Source: Anaeromyxobacter sp.
GTDB lineage: Bacteria > Myxococcota > Myxococcia > Myxococcales > Anaeromyxobacteraceae
NCBI GenBank assembly: GCA_025360965.1
Contig: JANYBC010000256.1
Span: forward strand, 1 to 45,219
Length of the DNA: 45,219 bases
Direction: 5' to 3'
Under the pieces are notes generated by a model. The model ran no database searches. It was not told the origin of the DNA and saw only the letters and a program-made list of their open reading frames with translations. The translations under genes and the position numbers were made by a program. This document shows positions 8,128 to 16,535 of the stretch, in pieces; position 1 is the stretch's first letter, and each line of letters begins with the position of its first letter.

Positions 8128-9863
8128 CGACAGCTGGCCGGCCCTCGCTCTTCTCCGACGCTGACGCTGACGCCGCGCTGGAGCGGCGCTGCGCCGAGGC
8201 GCTGGCGGGTGAGCGCGGCGCGGTCTACACGCCGGCCCCGGAGGCCCGGCTGCTGGCCGCCTGGGCGCTGGCCGAGCTCTCGGCGCGGCGCGGTGGGCCG
8301 CCACTCGCCGCCTCGCTGCGCTCGCTCCTCTCCGGCACCCACTCACCGGCGCTGGGACGGGCGCTCGACGGTGCGCGAGTGCTCGACTTCGCCTGCGGCG
8401 CCGGGGCGCTGCTGGTGGCCGCCGCCGGCCTGGCCCGGCCGCACCGCGCCCGGCTGCGGCTCCTCGGCCTCGACGTGGCGCAGCTCGCCGTCGAGACCAC
8501 CGCGGCGCGGCTTCGGCTCCTCGGCGCCGAGGCCGGTCTGCGGCGGGCCGACGCCGTCCAGGCTCGCTGGCCGGAGGCCGACCTGGTCCTCGGCAACCCG
8601 CCCTTCCTTCGCCACGAGACGCTGCCGGCGGCGCAGAAGGCGCGCGCCGCGGCCAGGAGCGGGCTCGGCCGCCAGGCCGACCTCTCCGCCCACCTCGCGG
8701 TGCTGGCGCTGCGTCACGCCGCCGTGGTCGGGCTGGTGCTGCCGCGCGCGCTCGGCTCCGGCCGCTCGGCGGCGCCGCTCTGGGCCGACGCCGCGGCCCG
8801 CGGAGGCTTCACGCTCCGGCTCCGCTCCGGTGCCTCCGGCAGCTTCGCCGCCTCGGTCGACACCGAGCTGGCCTGCTGGGTGGCCGGGGCCGCCGACCGC
8901 GATCCGGTCGAGGCCTCGGCGCCGCTCCAGGCGCTCGACGACGCCGAGCTCGCCTGGCTGGCCGAGGGCCCGGGCTCGGCCCCCGCCCCCCGCCTCCACC
9001 GCGTCGCCTCGCGCCCGGCGCCGCCTTCGGCCGTCCCGCTCTCGTCCCTCTGCCAGGTCCGCTTCGGGATGAAGACCGGCTGCAACCAGTTCTTCCACCT
9101 GCTCCCGCTCTCCGGCGGCCGCTACCGTTCGGCGCTGCTCGGCGAGGTCAGGCTCGGCGAGGCCGACGTGGCCCCGCTGCTCTTCTCGCTCAGGGAGGCC
9201 CGGGCGCCGGAGCGGTGCGCGCCGACCCGCGTGCTCTTCCGGCCAGCCGGGGCGCCCTCTCGCCTGGCGCTCGATTACGTCCGCCGCGGCGAGGCGGCCG
9301 GCCTCGACCGCCGCCCGACCTGCGCCGGGCGATCGCCCTGGTGGCTCACCGCCCCGCGTCGAACGGCGGCGCCGCTGCTCTACCCGGCCAAGCTCGGGGC
9401 CCGGGCCTTCGCCGTCCTCAACCAGGCCGGCCTGATCGAGGACAAGAAGTGGCACGCCCTCTTCCCGGTGGGGGTGGAGCCGTGGGTCCTGTCGCTGGTG
9501 CTCTCCTCCACGCCGGTGCGGCTCGCCATCGACGAGGGGGCGCGCCAGCTCACCGGCGCCCAGTCGATCGCCGACGTCGACTGCCGCGTGCTGGCGGCGG
9601 CGCCGGTGCCGTCGCTCGGCGCGCTGGCCGGGATCGAGCGGGCCCTGGCGACGCTGCGCCCGGCCCTGGCGGTCGCCGAGGTGACCACCGACCTCGAGGC
9701 GATGCTGGCCCGCCCCGCCCAGCTGGCGCTCGACCTGCTGGTGGGCGCTGCGCTGGGGCTCGACGCCGGCGAGGTGGCGCGCCGGCGCCAGGCGCTCCTC
9801 GACCGGGTGGCCGGGCGGCTCCACCACGGCGCCGCGGTGCGGGCCAGGGTCGCGGCCGGCTGA
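8118..9863 (+). CDS. Orphan N6-adenine DNA methyltransferase
   Basis: A 581-residue gamma-type amino-methyltransferase. Motif I is LDFACGAGALL, motif IV is LVLGNPPFLRHE (the NPPF active site for adenine N6 transfer), and VYTPAPEA near the N-terminus is the usual YTP entry segment. After residue ~300 a target-recognition-like region follows (PLSSLCQVRFGMKTGCNQFF), similar to TaqI/Eco57I-type specificity domains. No endonuclease motif is visible in the protein and no restriction gene is next to it, so it may be a solitary epigenetic methylase or a remnant of a type II system. The start ATG at 8118 lies inside the end of the dipeptidase gene, suggesting coupled translation of two apparently unrelated functions. 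Confidence 0.85.
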   Translation: MAVTTAGRPSLFSDADADAALERRCAEALAGERGAVYTPAPEARLLAAWALAELSARRGGPPLAASLRSLLSGTHSPALGRALDGARVLDFACGAGALLVAAAGLARPHRARLRLLGLDVAQLAVETTAARLRLLGAEAGLRRADAVQARWPEADLVLGNPPFLRHETLPAAQKARAAARSGLGRQADLSAHLAVLALRHAAVVGLVLPRALGSGRSAAPLWADAAARGGFTLRLRSGASGSFAASVDTELACWVAGAADRDPVEASAPLQALDDAELAWLAEGPGSAPAPRLHRVASRPAPPSAVPLSSLCQVRFGMKTGCNQFFHLLPLSGGRYRSALLGEVRLGEADVAPLLFSLREARAPERCAPTRVLFRPAGAPSRLALDYVRRGEAAGLDRRPTCAGRSPWWLTAPRRTAAPLLYPAKLGARAFAVLNQAGLIEDKKWHALFPVGVEPWVLSLVLSSTPVRLAIDEGARQLTGAQSIADVDCRVLAAAPVPSLGALAGIERALATLRPALAVAEVTTDLEAMLARPAQLALDLLVGAALGLDAGEVARRRQALLDRVAGRLHHGAAVRARVAAG

Positions 9864-9893
9864 TGGGCGGCGCGGCGCGCCTGGGTCTGGGCA

Positions 9894-11441
9894 CTACGGT
9901 GAGGCGCGGCGGAGCCGGCCGGCCAGCCGGAGGGCGTCCTCGTTGACCGCGGCGGTCAGCGTGCGCCCCTTGTCGCCGGCCACCATCTTGTCGATGGCGG
10001 CGGCCAGCTCGGCCCCCTTCGGCCCCAGCGGTGCCCGCTGGGAGACCCAGTCGAGGCCGAGCACGGCGTGGTACCGGGCCGCCAGCTCGGCGTCGCTCTG
10101 GACCTGCTTGACGATGGCCTCGGTGAGCGCCCCGGCCTGGGCTGCATCGCCGGCGCGTCCCACCTCGAGCGCCGCCCGGTCGCGCACTGCCGCCGAGGGG
10201 TCGTTGAGCTTGCCGGCCCAGCACCCGACCGCGCCGGCGCAGGCATGGGCCGCCTCGAGCCGGGCCACCATGCCGTCGAGCGTCGCCTTGCGGGTGACCG
10301 GGCAGCCGGTGGCGCACTCCCTGGCCGCGCCGGCCACCAGCGCGCGCTCGGCGTCGCCGCCGATGAGCGAGAGGGCGTCGAGCGGGCCCTCGCGGGCCTC
10401 GAGCGCGCCACCGGTCGCGGCGGCGCGCAGCGGCGGCAGCGCCGAGGCGTCGCCGATGCGGGCCAGCGCCTCGGCGTAGCGATCGCGGGCGTTCGGGTCC
10501 TTCGAGGCCTTGAGCTGGGCGGCGATGGGCGTAACCGCCTGGACGGCCCTGAGCCGTCCCAGCGACTCCGCGGCGAAGACCCGGACGAAGAGCTGGGCCG
10601 ATGGATCGGCGTCGCTGTACCCGAGCGCGGAGAGGAGCGCGGCCACAGCGCCGGGGCCACCCACGTCGCCGAGCACCTGCGCCGCCTTGGCGCGCAGCGC
10701 CGCCGGGTGCACGCCCTTCGAGGCGGCCCAGCGGGAGAGCGCGGCGTCCTTCCCCTCCACCACGGCCGAGAGCGGCGCCGACATGGGGGCGCCGAGCTGG
10801 GAGGCGGCGAAGGCGGCCTCGGCGAAGAAGGAAGATCCGGGGCGCTGCGCATAGAGCATCCGCACCACCGCCGGGACCGCCCGGGCGTCGCCGATCCGGC
10901 CGAGCGCCAGCAGCGCCTTCTTGATGGCGAAGGGCTCGCCCTGCTCGTCGTTGACGACCACCAGCAGCGGATCGACGCCGGCCGGGTCGCCGATGGCGCC
11001 GAGGGCGTCGATGGCGGCCACCTGGGTGAAGGGATCCTGTGAGGTGGTGAGCCTGGCCAGCGCCGGGATAGCCTCGCGGGCGCGCAAGAGGCCGAGCGCC
11101 GTGGCGATCTTCTGGTTGGCGTCGTTGACGTCGCGCTCCGTCTTGCCGGAGAGGTCGATGGCCTCCATGAGCGGCCTCGCCGCCGACGGATCCCCGATCT
11201 CGCCGAGGATGACGGCCGCCTCGGCGCGGGCCCGGGGGGCCTGCTTCAGCACCTCGGCCAGCGGCTTGAGGGCGGCCTTCTTTTCGCCCGGCGCGGTGCG
11301 CGCCTGGGCCAGCGCCGCCAGCTTCTCGTCGAGCCGGTTGCGCGAGGCGGCCCGCTCGGCCCACCCCTCGACATCCTTGGGGTCGGCGCAAGCAGCGAGC
11401 AGCGCCAGGACGGCGAGGGCGGCGGGATGAAGGTGGCGCAT
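9894..11441 (-). CDS. HEAT-repeat lipoprotein
   Basis: A 515-residue lipoprotein composed almost wholly of HEAT-like alpha-alpha repeats (for example AVILGEIGDPSAARPLMEAI, AIDALGAIGDPAGVDPLL, ALLALGRIGDARAVPAVVRM). The signal peptide MRHLHPAALAVLALLAACAD ends in a lipobox LAAC, so the mature protein is membrane-anchored, probably facing the periplasm. The ATG at 11441 is preceded by AAGGGGA and fits the signal peptide; an upstream ATG at 11507 would spoil it. HEAT solenoids are protein-binding scaffolds; the partner is unknown. Convergent with the methylase gene, 30 bp apart. Confidence 0.88.
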   Translation of the reverse strand: MRHLHPAALAVLALLAACADPKDVEGWAERAASRNRLDEKLAALAQARTAPGEKKAALKPLAEVLKQAPRARAEAAVILGEIGDPSAARPLMEAIDLSGKTERDVNDANQKIATALGLLRAREAIPALARLTTSQDPFTQVAAIDALGAIGDPAGVDPLLVVVNDEQGEPFAIKKALLALGRIGDARAVPAVVRMLYAQRPGSSFFAEAAFAASQLGAPMSAPLSAVVEGKDAALSRWAASKGVHPAALRAKAAQVLGDVGGPGAVAALLSALGYSDADPSAQLFVRVFAAESLGRLRAVQAVTPIAAQLKASKDPNARDRYAEALARIGDASALPPLRAAATGGALEAREGPLDALSLIGGDAERALVAGAARECATGCPVTRKATLDGMVARLEAAHACAGAVGCWAGKLNDPSAAVRDRAALEVGRAGDAAQAGALTEAIVKQVQSDAELAARYHAVLGLDWVSQRAPLGPKGAELAAAIDKMVAGDKGRTLTAAVNEDALRLAGRLRRASP

Positions 11442-11465
11442 GCGGGGATCCCCTTTGAGCCCGGG

Positions 11466-11471
11466 ATTGTA
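11466..11471 (-). promoter_or_regulatory. -10 box of the HEAT lipoprotein gene
   Basis: TACAAT on the minus strand, 24 nt before the ATG at 11441, leaves a short leader containing AAGGGGA. A -35 box is not evident. It lies in the 143-bp divergent gap shared with fmt. Confidence 0.45.
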
Positions 11472-11572
11472 CGCCCCGGTCGCGGGGCCGCACCAGCGCC
11501 CCGCCATCCGACCGACCCGTCCGGAGTCGTTCCGGCCACGGCCGGGCGCTCGACCGGCAGCCCCCTTCCGCG

Positions 11573-11578
11573 TATAGA
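11573..11578 (+). promoter_or_regulatory. -10 box of fmt, possible leaderless start
   Basis: TATAGA is followed by exactly 6 nt and the fmt ATG; no ribosome binding site is present. The expected transcription start would coincide with the ATG. Confidence 0.45.
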
Positions 11579-11584
11579 GCGCCG

Positions 11585-12517
11585 ATGCGCCTCGTCTTCA
11601 TGGGCACGCCCGAGTTCGCCGTCCCGACCGTGGAGGCCCTGGCGCGGGCCGGCCACCAGGTCCTCGCGGTGGTGGCCCAGCCCGACCGGCCGGCCGGCCG
11701 GGGCCAGGCCCTCAAGGTGCCGGCCACCAAGGCCTGGGCCGCGGCGCGTGGCGTGCCGGTGCTGCAGCCCGAGAAGGTCCGCGACGGCGCCCTGGCGACG
11801 GCGCTGCGGGCGCTCGAGCCCGACCTGCTGGTGGTCACCGCCTACGGCCGGATCCTGGGTCGCGACCTGCTGACGCTGGCCCCGCTCGGCGCCATCAACG
11901 TCCACGCCTCGCTCCTGCCGCGCTGGCGCGGCGCCGCGCCGATCCAGTGGGCGGTCGCCGCGGGCGACGCCGAGACCGGCGTCACCATCATGCAGATGGA
12001 CGAGGGGCTCGACACCGGCGACGTGCTGCTGGTGCGCGCCACCTCGATCGGGCTCGACGAGACGGCGGAGGGGCTGGCGCCCCGCCTGGCGGCGCTCGGC
12101 GGCGAGGCTCTCGTCGAGGCCCTGGCGCTGCTGGCGGCCGGGGCCCTGGTGCCGATCCGGCAGGCGGAGGCCGGGGTGACGCTGGCCCCCATCCTGGAGA
12201 GGTCCCACGGCCTGCTCGACTTCACGCGCCCGGCCGCCGAGCTGGCCTGCCGGGTCCGCGGCTTCACGCCCTGGCCGGGGACCTACACCTCGGTCGGCGG
12301 CAGGGTGCTGAAGGTCCACCGCGCCCTGGCCCTGTCGGCCACGCCCGGCGACGGCCCTCCTGGCACGGCGCGGGTGGCGGGTGGCGTCCTGCGGGTGGCC
12401 TGCGGCGGCGCCACCGCGCTCGAGCTGCTGGAGGTCCAGCCGGAGGGGAAGAAGCGGATGGCGGCGCGCGACTTCGTCAACGGGCTGCCGGCCGGGGGCC
12501 TGGTGCTGGGCGCATGA
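11585..12517 (+). CDS. fmt: Methionyl-tRNA formyltransferase
   Basis: Formylates initiator Met-tRNA with 10-formyl-THF. The 310-residue product starts with the typical MRLVFMGTPEFAVPTVEAL, contains the catalytic-site block NVHASLLPRWRGAAPIQWA and the TGVTIMQMDEGLDTGD segment, and has the C-terminal OB-like tRNA-binding domain (FTPWPGTYT, KKRMAARDFVNG). Full length. It overlaps rsmB by ATGA, the common fmt-rsmB pairing. No def (peptide deformylase) gene precedes it here; the upstream neighbour is the divergent HEAT lipoprotein. Confidence 0.97.
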   Translation: MRLVFMGTPEFAVPTVEALARAGHQVLAVVAQPDRPAGRGQALKVPATKAWAAARGVPVLQPEKVRDGALATALRALEPDLLVVTAYGRILGRDLLTLAPLGAINVHASLLPRWRGAAPIQWAVAAGDAETGVTIMQMDEGLDTGDVLLVRATSIGLDETAEGLAPRLAALGGEALVEALALLAAGALVPIRQAEAGVTLAPILERSHGLLDFTRPAAELACRVRGFTPWPGTYTSVGGRVLKVHRALALSATPGDGPPGTARVAGGVLRVACGGATALELLEVQPEGKKRMAARDFVNGLPAGGLVLGA

Positions 12518-13869
12518 CGGCCCGGCCGGTCACGGCGCGCACCATCGCCTTCGACGTGCTGATGCGCGTCGAGGAGGGGGGCGCCTTCGCCTCGCGCGCG
12601 CTCGACGCCGCGCTCTCGCAGGCCGGCGCGCTGGCGCCGCGAGAGGCCGGACTGGCCACCTCGCTGGTCTACGGCACGCTGCGCCGGGCGCTCCAGCTCG
12701 ACGCGGCGCTGGCGCCGCACAGCTCCCGCCCTATCGACAAGCTCGACCCGGCCGCCCGGGTGCTGCTGCGCCTGGGCGCCTACCAACTGCTGGTGCTGCA
12801 GACGCCGCCACACGCCGCCGTGGGCGAGACCGTGGAGCTGGCCAAGGGGACCGAGCACGGCCGCGCCGCCGGCTTCGTCAACGCCGTGCTCCGCGCGCTG
12901 CTCCGCGCCGGCCCGCTGGCGCCGCCACCCCCGCTCAGCGAGGCCCCGATCGAGCACATCGCCGCACTCGAGTCGCTGCCGCGGTGGCTGGCCGCCGAGT
13001 GGGTGGCCTGGCTGGGCCCCGAGGAGGCGCTGGCGCTGGCGGCGGCCATGAACGGGCCGGCGCCGCTCACGGTCCGCTCGCCGCGCGTCGCCGAGCTGCT
13101 GGAGCGGGCGGTGGCGGCCGGGCTGGCGGCCCGGGCCTGCACCGGCTCGCCCGATGGGTTGACGCTCGGTGGAGGCTCGGTGGCGGACCTGACCCGCGCC
13201 GCGGCCGGGCTGCCGTTCCAGGTGCAGGACGAGGGGGCGCAGGCCACGGTGCTGCTGGCGGCCGGCCACCTGCGCGGCCGCAAGGCCCGGGTGCTTGACG
13301 CCTGCGTGGCGCCGGGCGGGAAGGCCTTCCACCTCGCCGAGCTGCTCGGGCCCGGATCGGAGGTGGTGGCCATCGAGCTCCACCCCCGCAAGGCCGAGGC
13401 GCTCCGGCAGGAGGCGCAGCGTCGGGGGCTGCCGGTGACGGTGATGTGCGCCGACGCCTCCCGGCCGATCCCCGGCCTCCCTCTCGCCAGCTTCGACGCG
13501 GTGCTGGTCGACGCGCCCTGTGCGGGCCTGGGCACGCTGCGGCGCCACCCCGAGCTGAAGCTGCGCCGGCTCCCCGAGGACCTTCCGCGGCTGGCGGCGC
13601 TGCAGCTGGAGATCCTCAGGGCCATGGCGCGCTACGCCAGGCCGGGGGCGCCGGTCACCTACGCCATCTGCTCCCTCTCCCGGGTGGAGGGGCCCGAGGT
13701 GGTGGCGGCGATGCTGGCCGGGGGCTGGCGGCGCGACCCGGCACCGGCGGCGGTGGCCCGGTCCATGCTCGACCCATCGGGGGACCTCCTCACCCTGCCC
13801 CACCGGCACGGGACCGACGGCTTCTACGCCGCCAGAATTGTTCGGACGGCAATTCCCGACCGAGAGTAA
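12514..13869 (+). CDS. rsmB: 16S rRNA m5C967 methyltransferase RsmB
   Basis: A 451-residue RsmB/Sun enzyme: an N-terminal NusB-like RNA-binding domain (ARTIAFDVLMRVEEGGAFASR, LVYGTLRR, NAVLRALLR) and a C-terminal Rossmann methyltransferase. The SAM motif is LDACVAPGGKAFHLAE (a slight variant of DACAAPGGKT), with the two RNA m5C cysteines in DAPCAGLGTLRRHPE and ICSLSRVEG. The start overlaps the fmt stop (ATGA). The stop codon TAA at 13867-13869 lies inside an intergenic repeat element described separately. Confidence 0.95.
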   Translation: MTARPVTARTIAFDVLMRVEEGGAFASRALDAALSQAGALAPREAGLATSLVYGTLRRALQLDAALAPHSSRPIDKLDPAARVLLRLGAYQLLVLQTPPHAAVGETVELAKGTEHGRAAGFVNAVLRALLRAGPLAPPPPLSEAPIEHIAALESLPRWLAAEWVAWLGPEEALALAAAMNGPAPLTVRSPRVAELLERAVAAGLAARACTGSPDGLTLGGGSVADLTRAAAGLPFQVQDEGAQATVLLAAGHLRGRKARVLDACVAPGGKAFHLAELLGPGSEVVAIELHPRKAEALRQEAQRRGLPVTVMCADASRPIPGLPLASFDAVLVDAPCAGLGTLRRHPELKLRRLPEDLPRLAALQLEILRAMARYARPGAPVTYAICSLSRVEGPEVVAAMLAGGWRRDPAPAAVARSMLDPSGDLLTLPHRHGTDGFYAARIVRTAIPDRE

Positions 13870-13892
13870 GGTGGGCGCATCGTCTCGGTCGG
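13855..13892 (+). repeat. REP-like element copy A with inverted partner
   Basis: The 14-mer CCCGACCGAGAGTA (13855-13868) is shared exactly with 26534-26547 and, inverted, with 35449-35462. Here its core CCGACCGAGA (13856-13865) is mirrored by TCTCGGTCGG (13883-13892), a perfect 10-bp stem with a 17-nt loop. It covers the rsmB stop codon and ends 16 bp before the rpe start, so it could also act as a transcriptional or mRNA-stability hairpin. Confidence 0.65.
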
Positions 13893-13893
13893 C

Positions 13894-13899
13894 TAGACT
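13894..13899 (+). promoter_or_regulatory. -10 box of rpe
   Basis: TAGACT lies 9 nt before the rpe ATG with no Shine-Dalgarno sequence between, compatible with a very short or absent leader. It directly follows the repeat hairpin. Confidence 0.35.
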
Positions 13900-13908
13900 G
13901 CCCCGGAC

Positions 13909-14580
13909 ATGACGCCCCCCCTCCGCATCGCCCCCTCGCTCCTCTCCGCCGACTTCGGCCGGCTGGCCGACGAGGTCCGCGCCGTCGAGGCGGCCGGCGC
14001 CGACTGGATCCACGTCGACGTGATGGATGGCCGCTTCGTCCCGAACATCACCATCGGTCCGCTGGTGGTCGAGGCGGTCCGCAAGGTGACCAGGCTCCCC
14101 ATCGACGCCCACCTCATGATCGTCGAGCCTGAGCGGTACGTGGAGGCCTTCGCCAAGGCCGGCGCCGATGTCATCAGCGTCCACGCCGAGGTCTCGCCCC
14201 ACCTGCACCGCACCCTGCAGGCTATCCGCGCCGCCGGGGCCCGGCCGGCGGTGGCGCTCAACCCCTCCACCGGGCTCGAGGCGATCGAGTACGTCCTCGG
14301 CGACTGCGAGATGGTCCTGCTGATGACGGTCAACCCAGGCTTTGGCGGCCAGAAGTACATCGAGGCCTGCACCGACAAGGTGCGCCGCCTGCGCGCCCTG
14401 GCCGAGGCCCGCGGGCAGGCCCTCGAGATCCAGGTGGACGGCGGCATCAAGCCAGAGACCATCGCCGCCGTGGCCGCGGCCGGCGCCAACGTCTTCGTGG
14501 CCGGGACCGCCGTCTTCGGCCAGAAGGACTACGCCCGCGCCATCGCCGACCTCCGGTCGGCCGCCGGGCGCCGCCCCTGA
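13909..14580 (+). CDS. rpe: Ribulose-phosphate 3-epimerase
   Basis: Interconverts ribulose-5-P and xylulose-5-P in the pentose phosphate pathway. The 223-residue TIM barrel shows every family block: IAPSLLSADFGRL, WIHVDVMDGRFVPNITIG, PIDAHLMI, the metal-site MTVNPGFGGQKYI, and VDGGIKPETI. Length is standard. Its TGA overlaps the ATG of the following kinase gene by one base. Confidence 0.97.
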   Translation: MTPPLRIAPSLLSADFGRLADEVRAVEAAGADWIHVDVMDGRFVPNITIGPLVVEAVRKVTRLPIDAHLMIVEPERYVEAFAKAGADVISVHAEVSPHLHRTLQAIRAAGARPAVALNPSTGLEAIEYVLGDCEMVLLMTVNPGFGGQKYIEACTDKVRRLRALAEARGQALEIQVDGGIKPETIAAVAAAGANVFVAGTAVFGQKDYARAIADLRSAAGRRP

Positions 14581-14916
14581 TGAACCTGGCCGCCGCCATC
14601 GCCATCGCCGCCGGCTCCATCGCCATCTTCGTCGGCCTGGTGGTCCGCCCCTTGGCGCGGGCGCCAGGCTGGGGCGAGCAGCGCTGGTTCGGCTACATCG
14701 CCTTCGGGGCCGGCGCCTACGCCCTGGGCAACATCGCCACCTCGCTGGGCTGGTCGGATCCGACGGTGGTGGCCCTCGCTCGCGTCCAGCTGGCCGCCGT
14801 GCTGGTCCAGGTCTGGGCCTGGTTCCGCTACGTCGAGGCCTGGACAGCTCGTTACCCCGGCCGCGCCGAGCGCACCGCGGTGGCCCTGCTGCCGGCCGCA
14901 CGGCCTGCTTCACGCC
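14580..14916 (+). pseudogene. Membrane half of a frameshifted histidine kinase
   Basis: From the ATG at 14580 (overlapping the rpe stop) the frame encodes hydrophobic segments: NLAAAIAIAAGSIAIFVGLV, the GYIAFGAGAYALGNIAT region, and ALARVQLAAVLVQVWAWF. Near 14890-14900 the sensible sequence shifts to the +1 frame: frame one reads VALLPAA and then turns to Arg/Pro-rich nonsense, while the next frame reads HGLLHALAFGGLLLFGLNDG and runs on into the kinase. The total span 14580-15852 is one base over a multiple of three, so a single-base insertion (or two-base loss) explains the break. An intact gene would encode about 423 residues. Confidence 0.7.
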
Positions 14917-15852
14917 TTGGCCTTCGGCGGCCTGCTCCTCTTCGGCCTCAACGACGGACTGGTGGCTTGCGGCGCCTACCCGGGCGCCTACCTGCTCGAC
15001 GTCGGCTTCGTCATCCCCGTCGGCGCCATGGCCTACACCCTCACCCAGCGGTTCGTGAGGGACGCCCGCTCGCTCCACACCCTCCGCGATCGGCTCGAGG
15101 GACTGGTGGAGGTCCGCACCAGCGCGCTGGCCGAGACCCAGGAGGCCCTCCATCAGGCCGAGAAGCTCGCCGCGCTCGGGCAGTTCGCCTCCGGTGTCGC
15201 CCACCAGGTGAACAACCCGGCCTCGGTGGTCACCTCCAGCCTCAGCTACCTGGAGCGGTGCTGCGCCGCCGGACCGCCGCCGCCCGATGCCCATGAGACG
15301 GTCATCGACGCGCTGGCCGCCATGCAGCGAATCAACGGCCTGGTGCGCAGATTGGTCGACGCCGGCCGGCTCGCCGCGGTGCCCGCTGCGGGTGGCTCCT
15401 CGTCGGTCCAGGCCCTGACCGAGCAGGTCGTCGACGAGGCCCGGGCCCAGAGCGGCGAGCGGGTCGTCTACCGCCTGGAGGGGACGCCCGGGCTGCAGGT
15501 CGGGCTGCGCCCCGAGGTGCTGGCGCAGATCCTCTCGGCCCTGCTCCACAACGCCGCCGAGTCGATCCCCGAGGGGCGCGTCGGCCACGTGGTGGTGCGG
15601 GTCGGCCTGGTCGAGGACGGCCGGGTGCAGGTGGCGGTGCGCGATGACGGCGTCGGGATGACGGCCGAGCTCCAGCGCCGCGCCTTCGAGCCCTTCTTCA
15701 CCACCAAGGGCGAGGGCAAGGGGAGCGGCCTCGGCCTGCCGGTGGCGCGGGCCCTGGCCGAGAGCCGGGGCGGCGCGCTGAGGCTCGAGTCCCGGCCGGG
15801 GGAAGGGACCACGGCCCTCCTCGAGCTGCCCGAGCCGGCAGGGTCTCGCTAG
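14917..15852 (+). CDS. Sensor histidine kinase, catalytic part after frameshift
   Basis: This frame supplies the last membrane segments (GGLLLFGLNDG, LLDVGFVIPVGAMAYTL), a coiled-coil linker (DRLEGLVEVRTSALAETQEAL), the dimerisation/phospho-acceptor box LAALGQFASGVAHQVNNP, and a HATPase domain with N box LHNAAESIPEG, G1 RDDGVGM, F box FEPFFTTK and G2 GSGLGLPVARAL. All ATP-binding motifs are intact, so a truncated product from the ATG at 14917 could still be a kinase, but the natural N-terminus is in the other frame. No partner regulator is adjacent; the nearest receiver gene is at 17547. The stop overlaps the convergent UDG gene by 4 bp. Confidence 0.8.
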   Translation: MAFGGLLLFGLNDGLVACGAYPGAYLLDVGFVIPVGAMAYTLTQRFVRDARSLHTLRDRLEGLVEVRTSALAETQEALHQAEKLAALGQFASGVAHQVNNPASVVTSSLSYLERCCAAGPPPPDAHETVIDALAAMQRINGLVRRLVDAGRLAAVPAAGGSSSVQALTEQVVDEARAQSGERVVYRLEGTPGLQVGLRPEVLAQILSALLHNAAESIPEGRVGHVVVRVGLVEDGRVQVAVRDDGVGMTAELQRRAFEPFFTTKGEGKGSGLGLPVARALAESRGGALRLESRPGEGTTALLELPEPAGSR

Positions 15853-16535
15853 CGAGGCCCGCCGTCAGCCGAGACCCGCGCCAGCGCCTGCTGCACCGCG
15901 GGGTGGGCCCCGAGCAGCGCCAGCGCCTCGCCAAGCAGCGACCGCCCCGGCTCCATCTTGAACCAGGTGGAGGCGCCCGAGGGGTGCGGCAGCGGGATGA
16001 CCTCCACGCCCTGGCCGTGCCAGGTCACCTCGAAGCTCCGCCCGATCACCTCGGCGAGCGGCCTCGGGCCGAGCACCTCGCCGATGGCGAGCCGGCCGAT
16101 GGGCACCACCAGCCGGGGGCGCAGGATGGCCACCTCACGCTCGATGAAGGGGCGCCAGCGCAGGATCTCGGCCGGGGTCGGGACCCGGTCGCCGCCCCCC
16201 CTGGCCTTCCCCGGGAAGCCTCGCGCCACCGCCGAGATGTAGAAAGCCTCGCGCGCCGCCGCCTCGCCGGCCCCGGTGGCCTGCTCGAGCCAGCGGAAGA
16301 GCGTCTTCCCGGCGGTCCAGGCGAAGGGGCGGCCCAGCTTCGCCTCGTGCGGGCCGGGGGCCTGGCCGAGCAGGAAGACCCGGCTCACCACCGGCGAGCC
16401 GTGGACGGTCGGGCCGAAGCCTCGTGGCCGGAAGGCCGCCAGCTCCAGGTGCAGCGCCCGCAGCGCCGCCTCGGCCTGGCGCCGCTTCACCGCCTGGCCC
16501 GCGGCCCCGGCGCCGGTGGTCACGACGCGCGCCAC
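15849..16535 (-). CDS. Uracil-DNA glycosylase family protein
   Basis: A 228-residue UDG-fold protein. The active-site loop is LLGQAPGPHEAKLGRPFAWT (compare GEAPG in family 4) and the DNA-intercalation/His motif is PLPHPSGAST. There is no four-cysteine Fe-S set as in family 4 enzymes, so the exact subfamily and base preference are uncertain. It probably removes uracil or deaminated bases from DNA. It overlaps the upstream DUF429 gene by 16 bp, so the two form one transcription unit. Confidence 0.85.
   Translation of the reverse strand: MARVVTTGAGAAGQAVKRRQAEAALRALHLELAAFRPRGFGPTVHGSPVVSRVFLLGQAPGPHEAKLGRPFAWTAGKTLFRWLEQATGAGEAAAREAFYISAVARGFPGKARGGGDRVPTPAEILRWRPFIEREVAILRPRLVVPIGRLAIGEVLGPRPLAEVIGRSFEVTWHGQGVEVIPLPHPSGASTWFKMEPGRSLLGEALALLGAHPAVQQALARVSADGGPR

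Noticed and set aside
12283-15588. Very long open frame (1101 codons) on the minus strand opposite fmt-rsmB-rpe
   Set aside because: It lies antisense to well-identified genes and its translation is Arg/Gly/His-rich without domains; long antisense frames are normal at this GC content.
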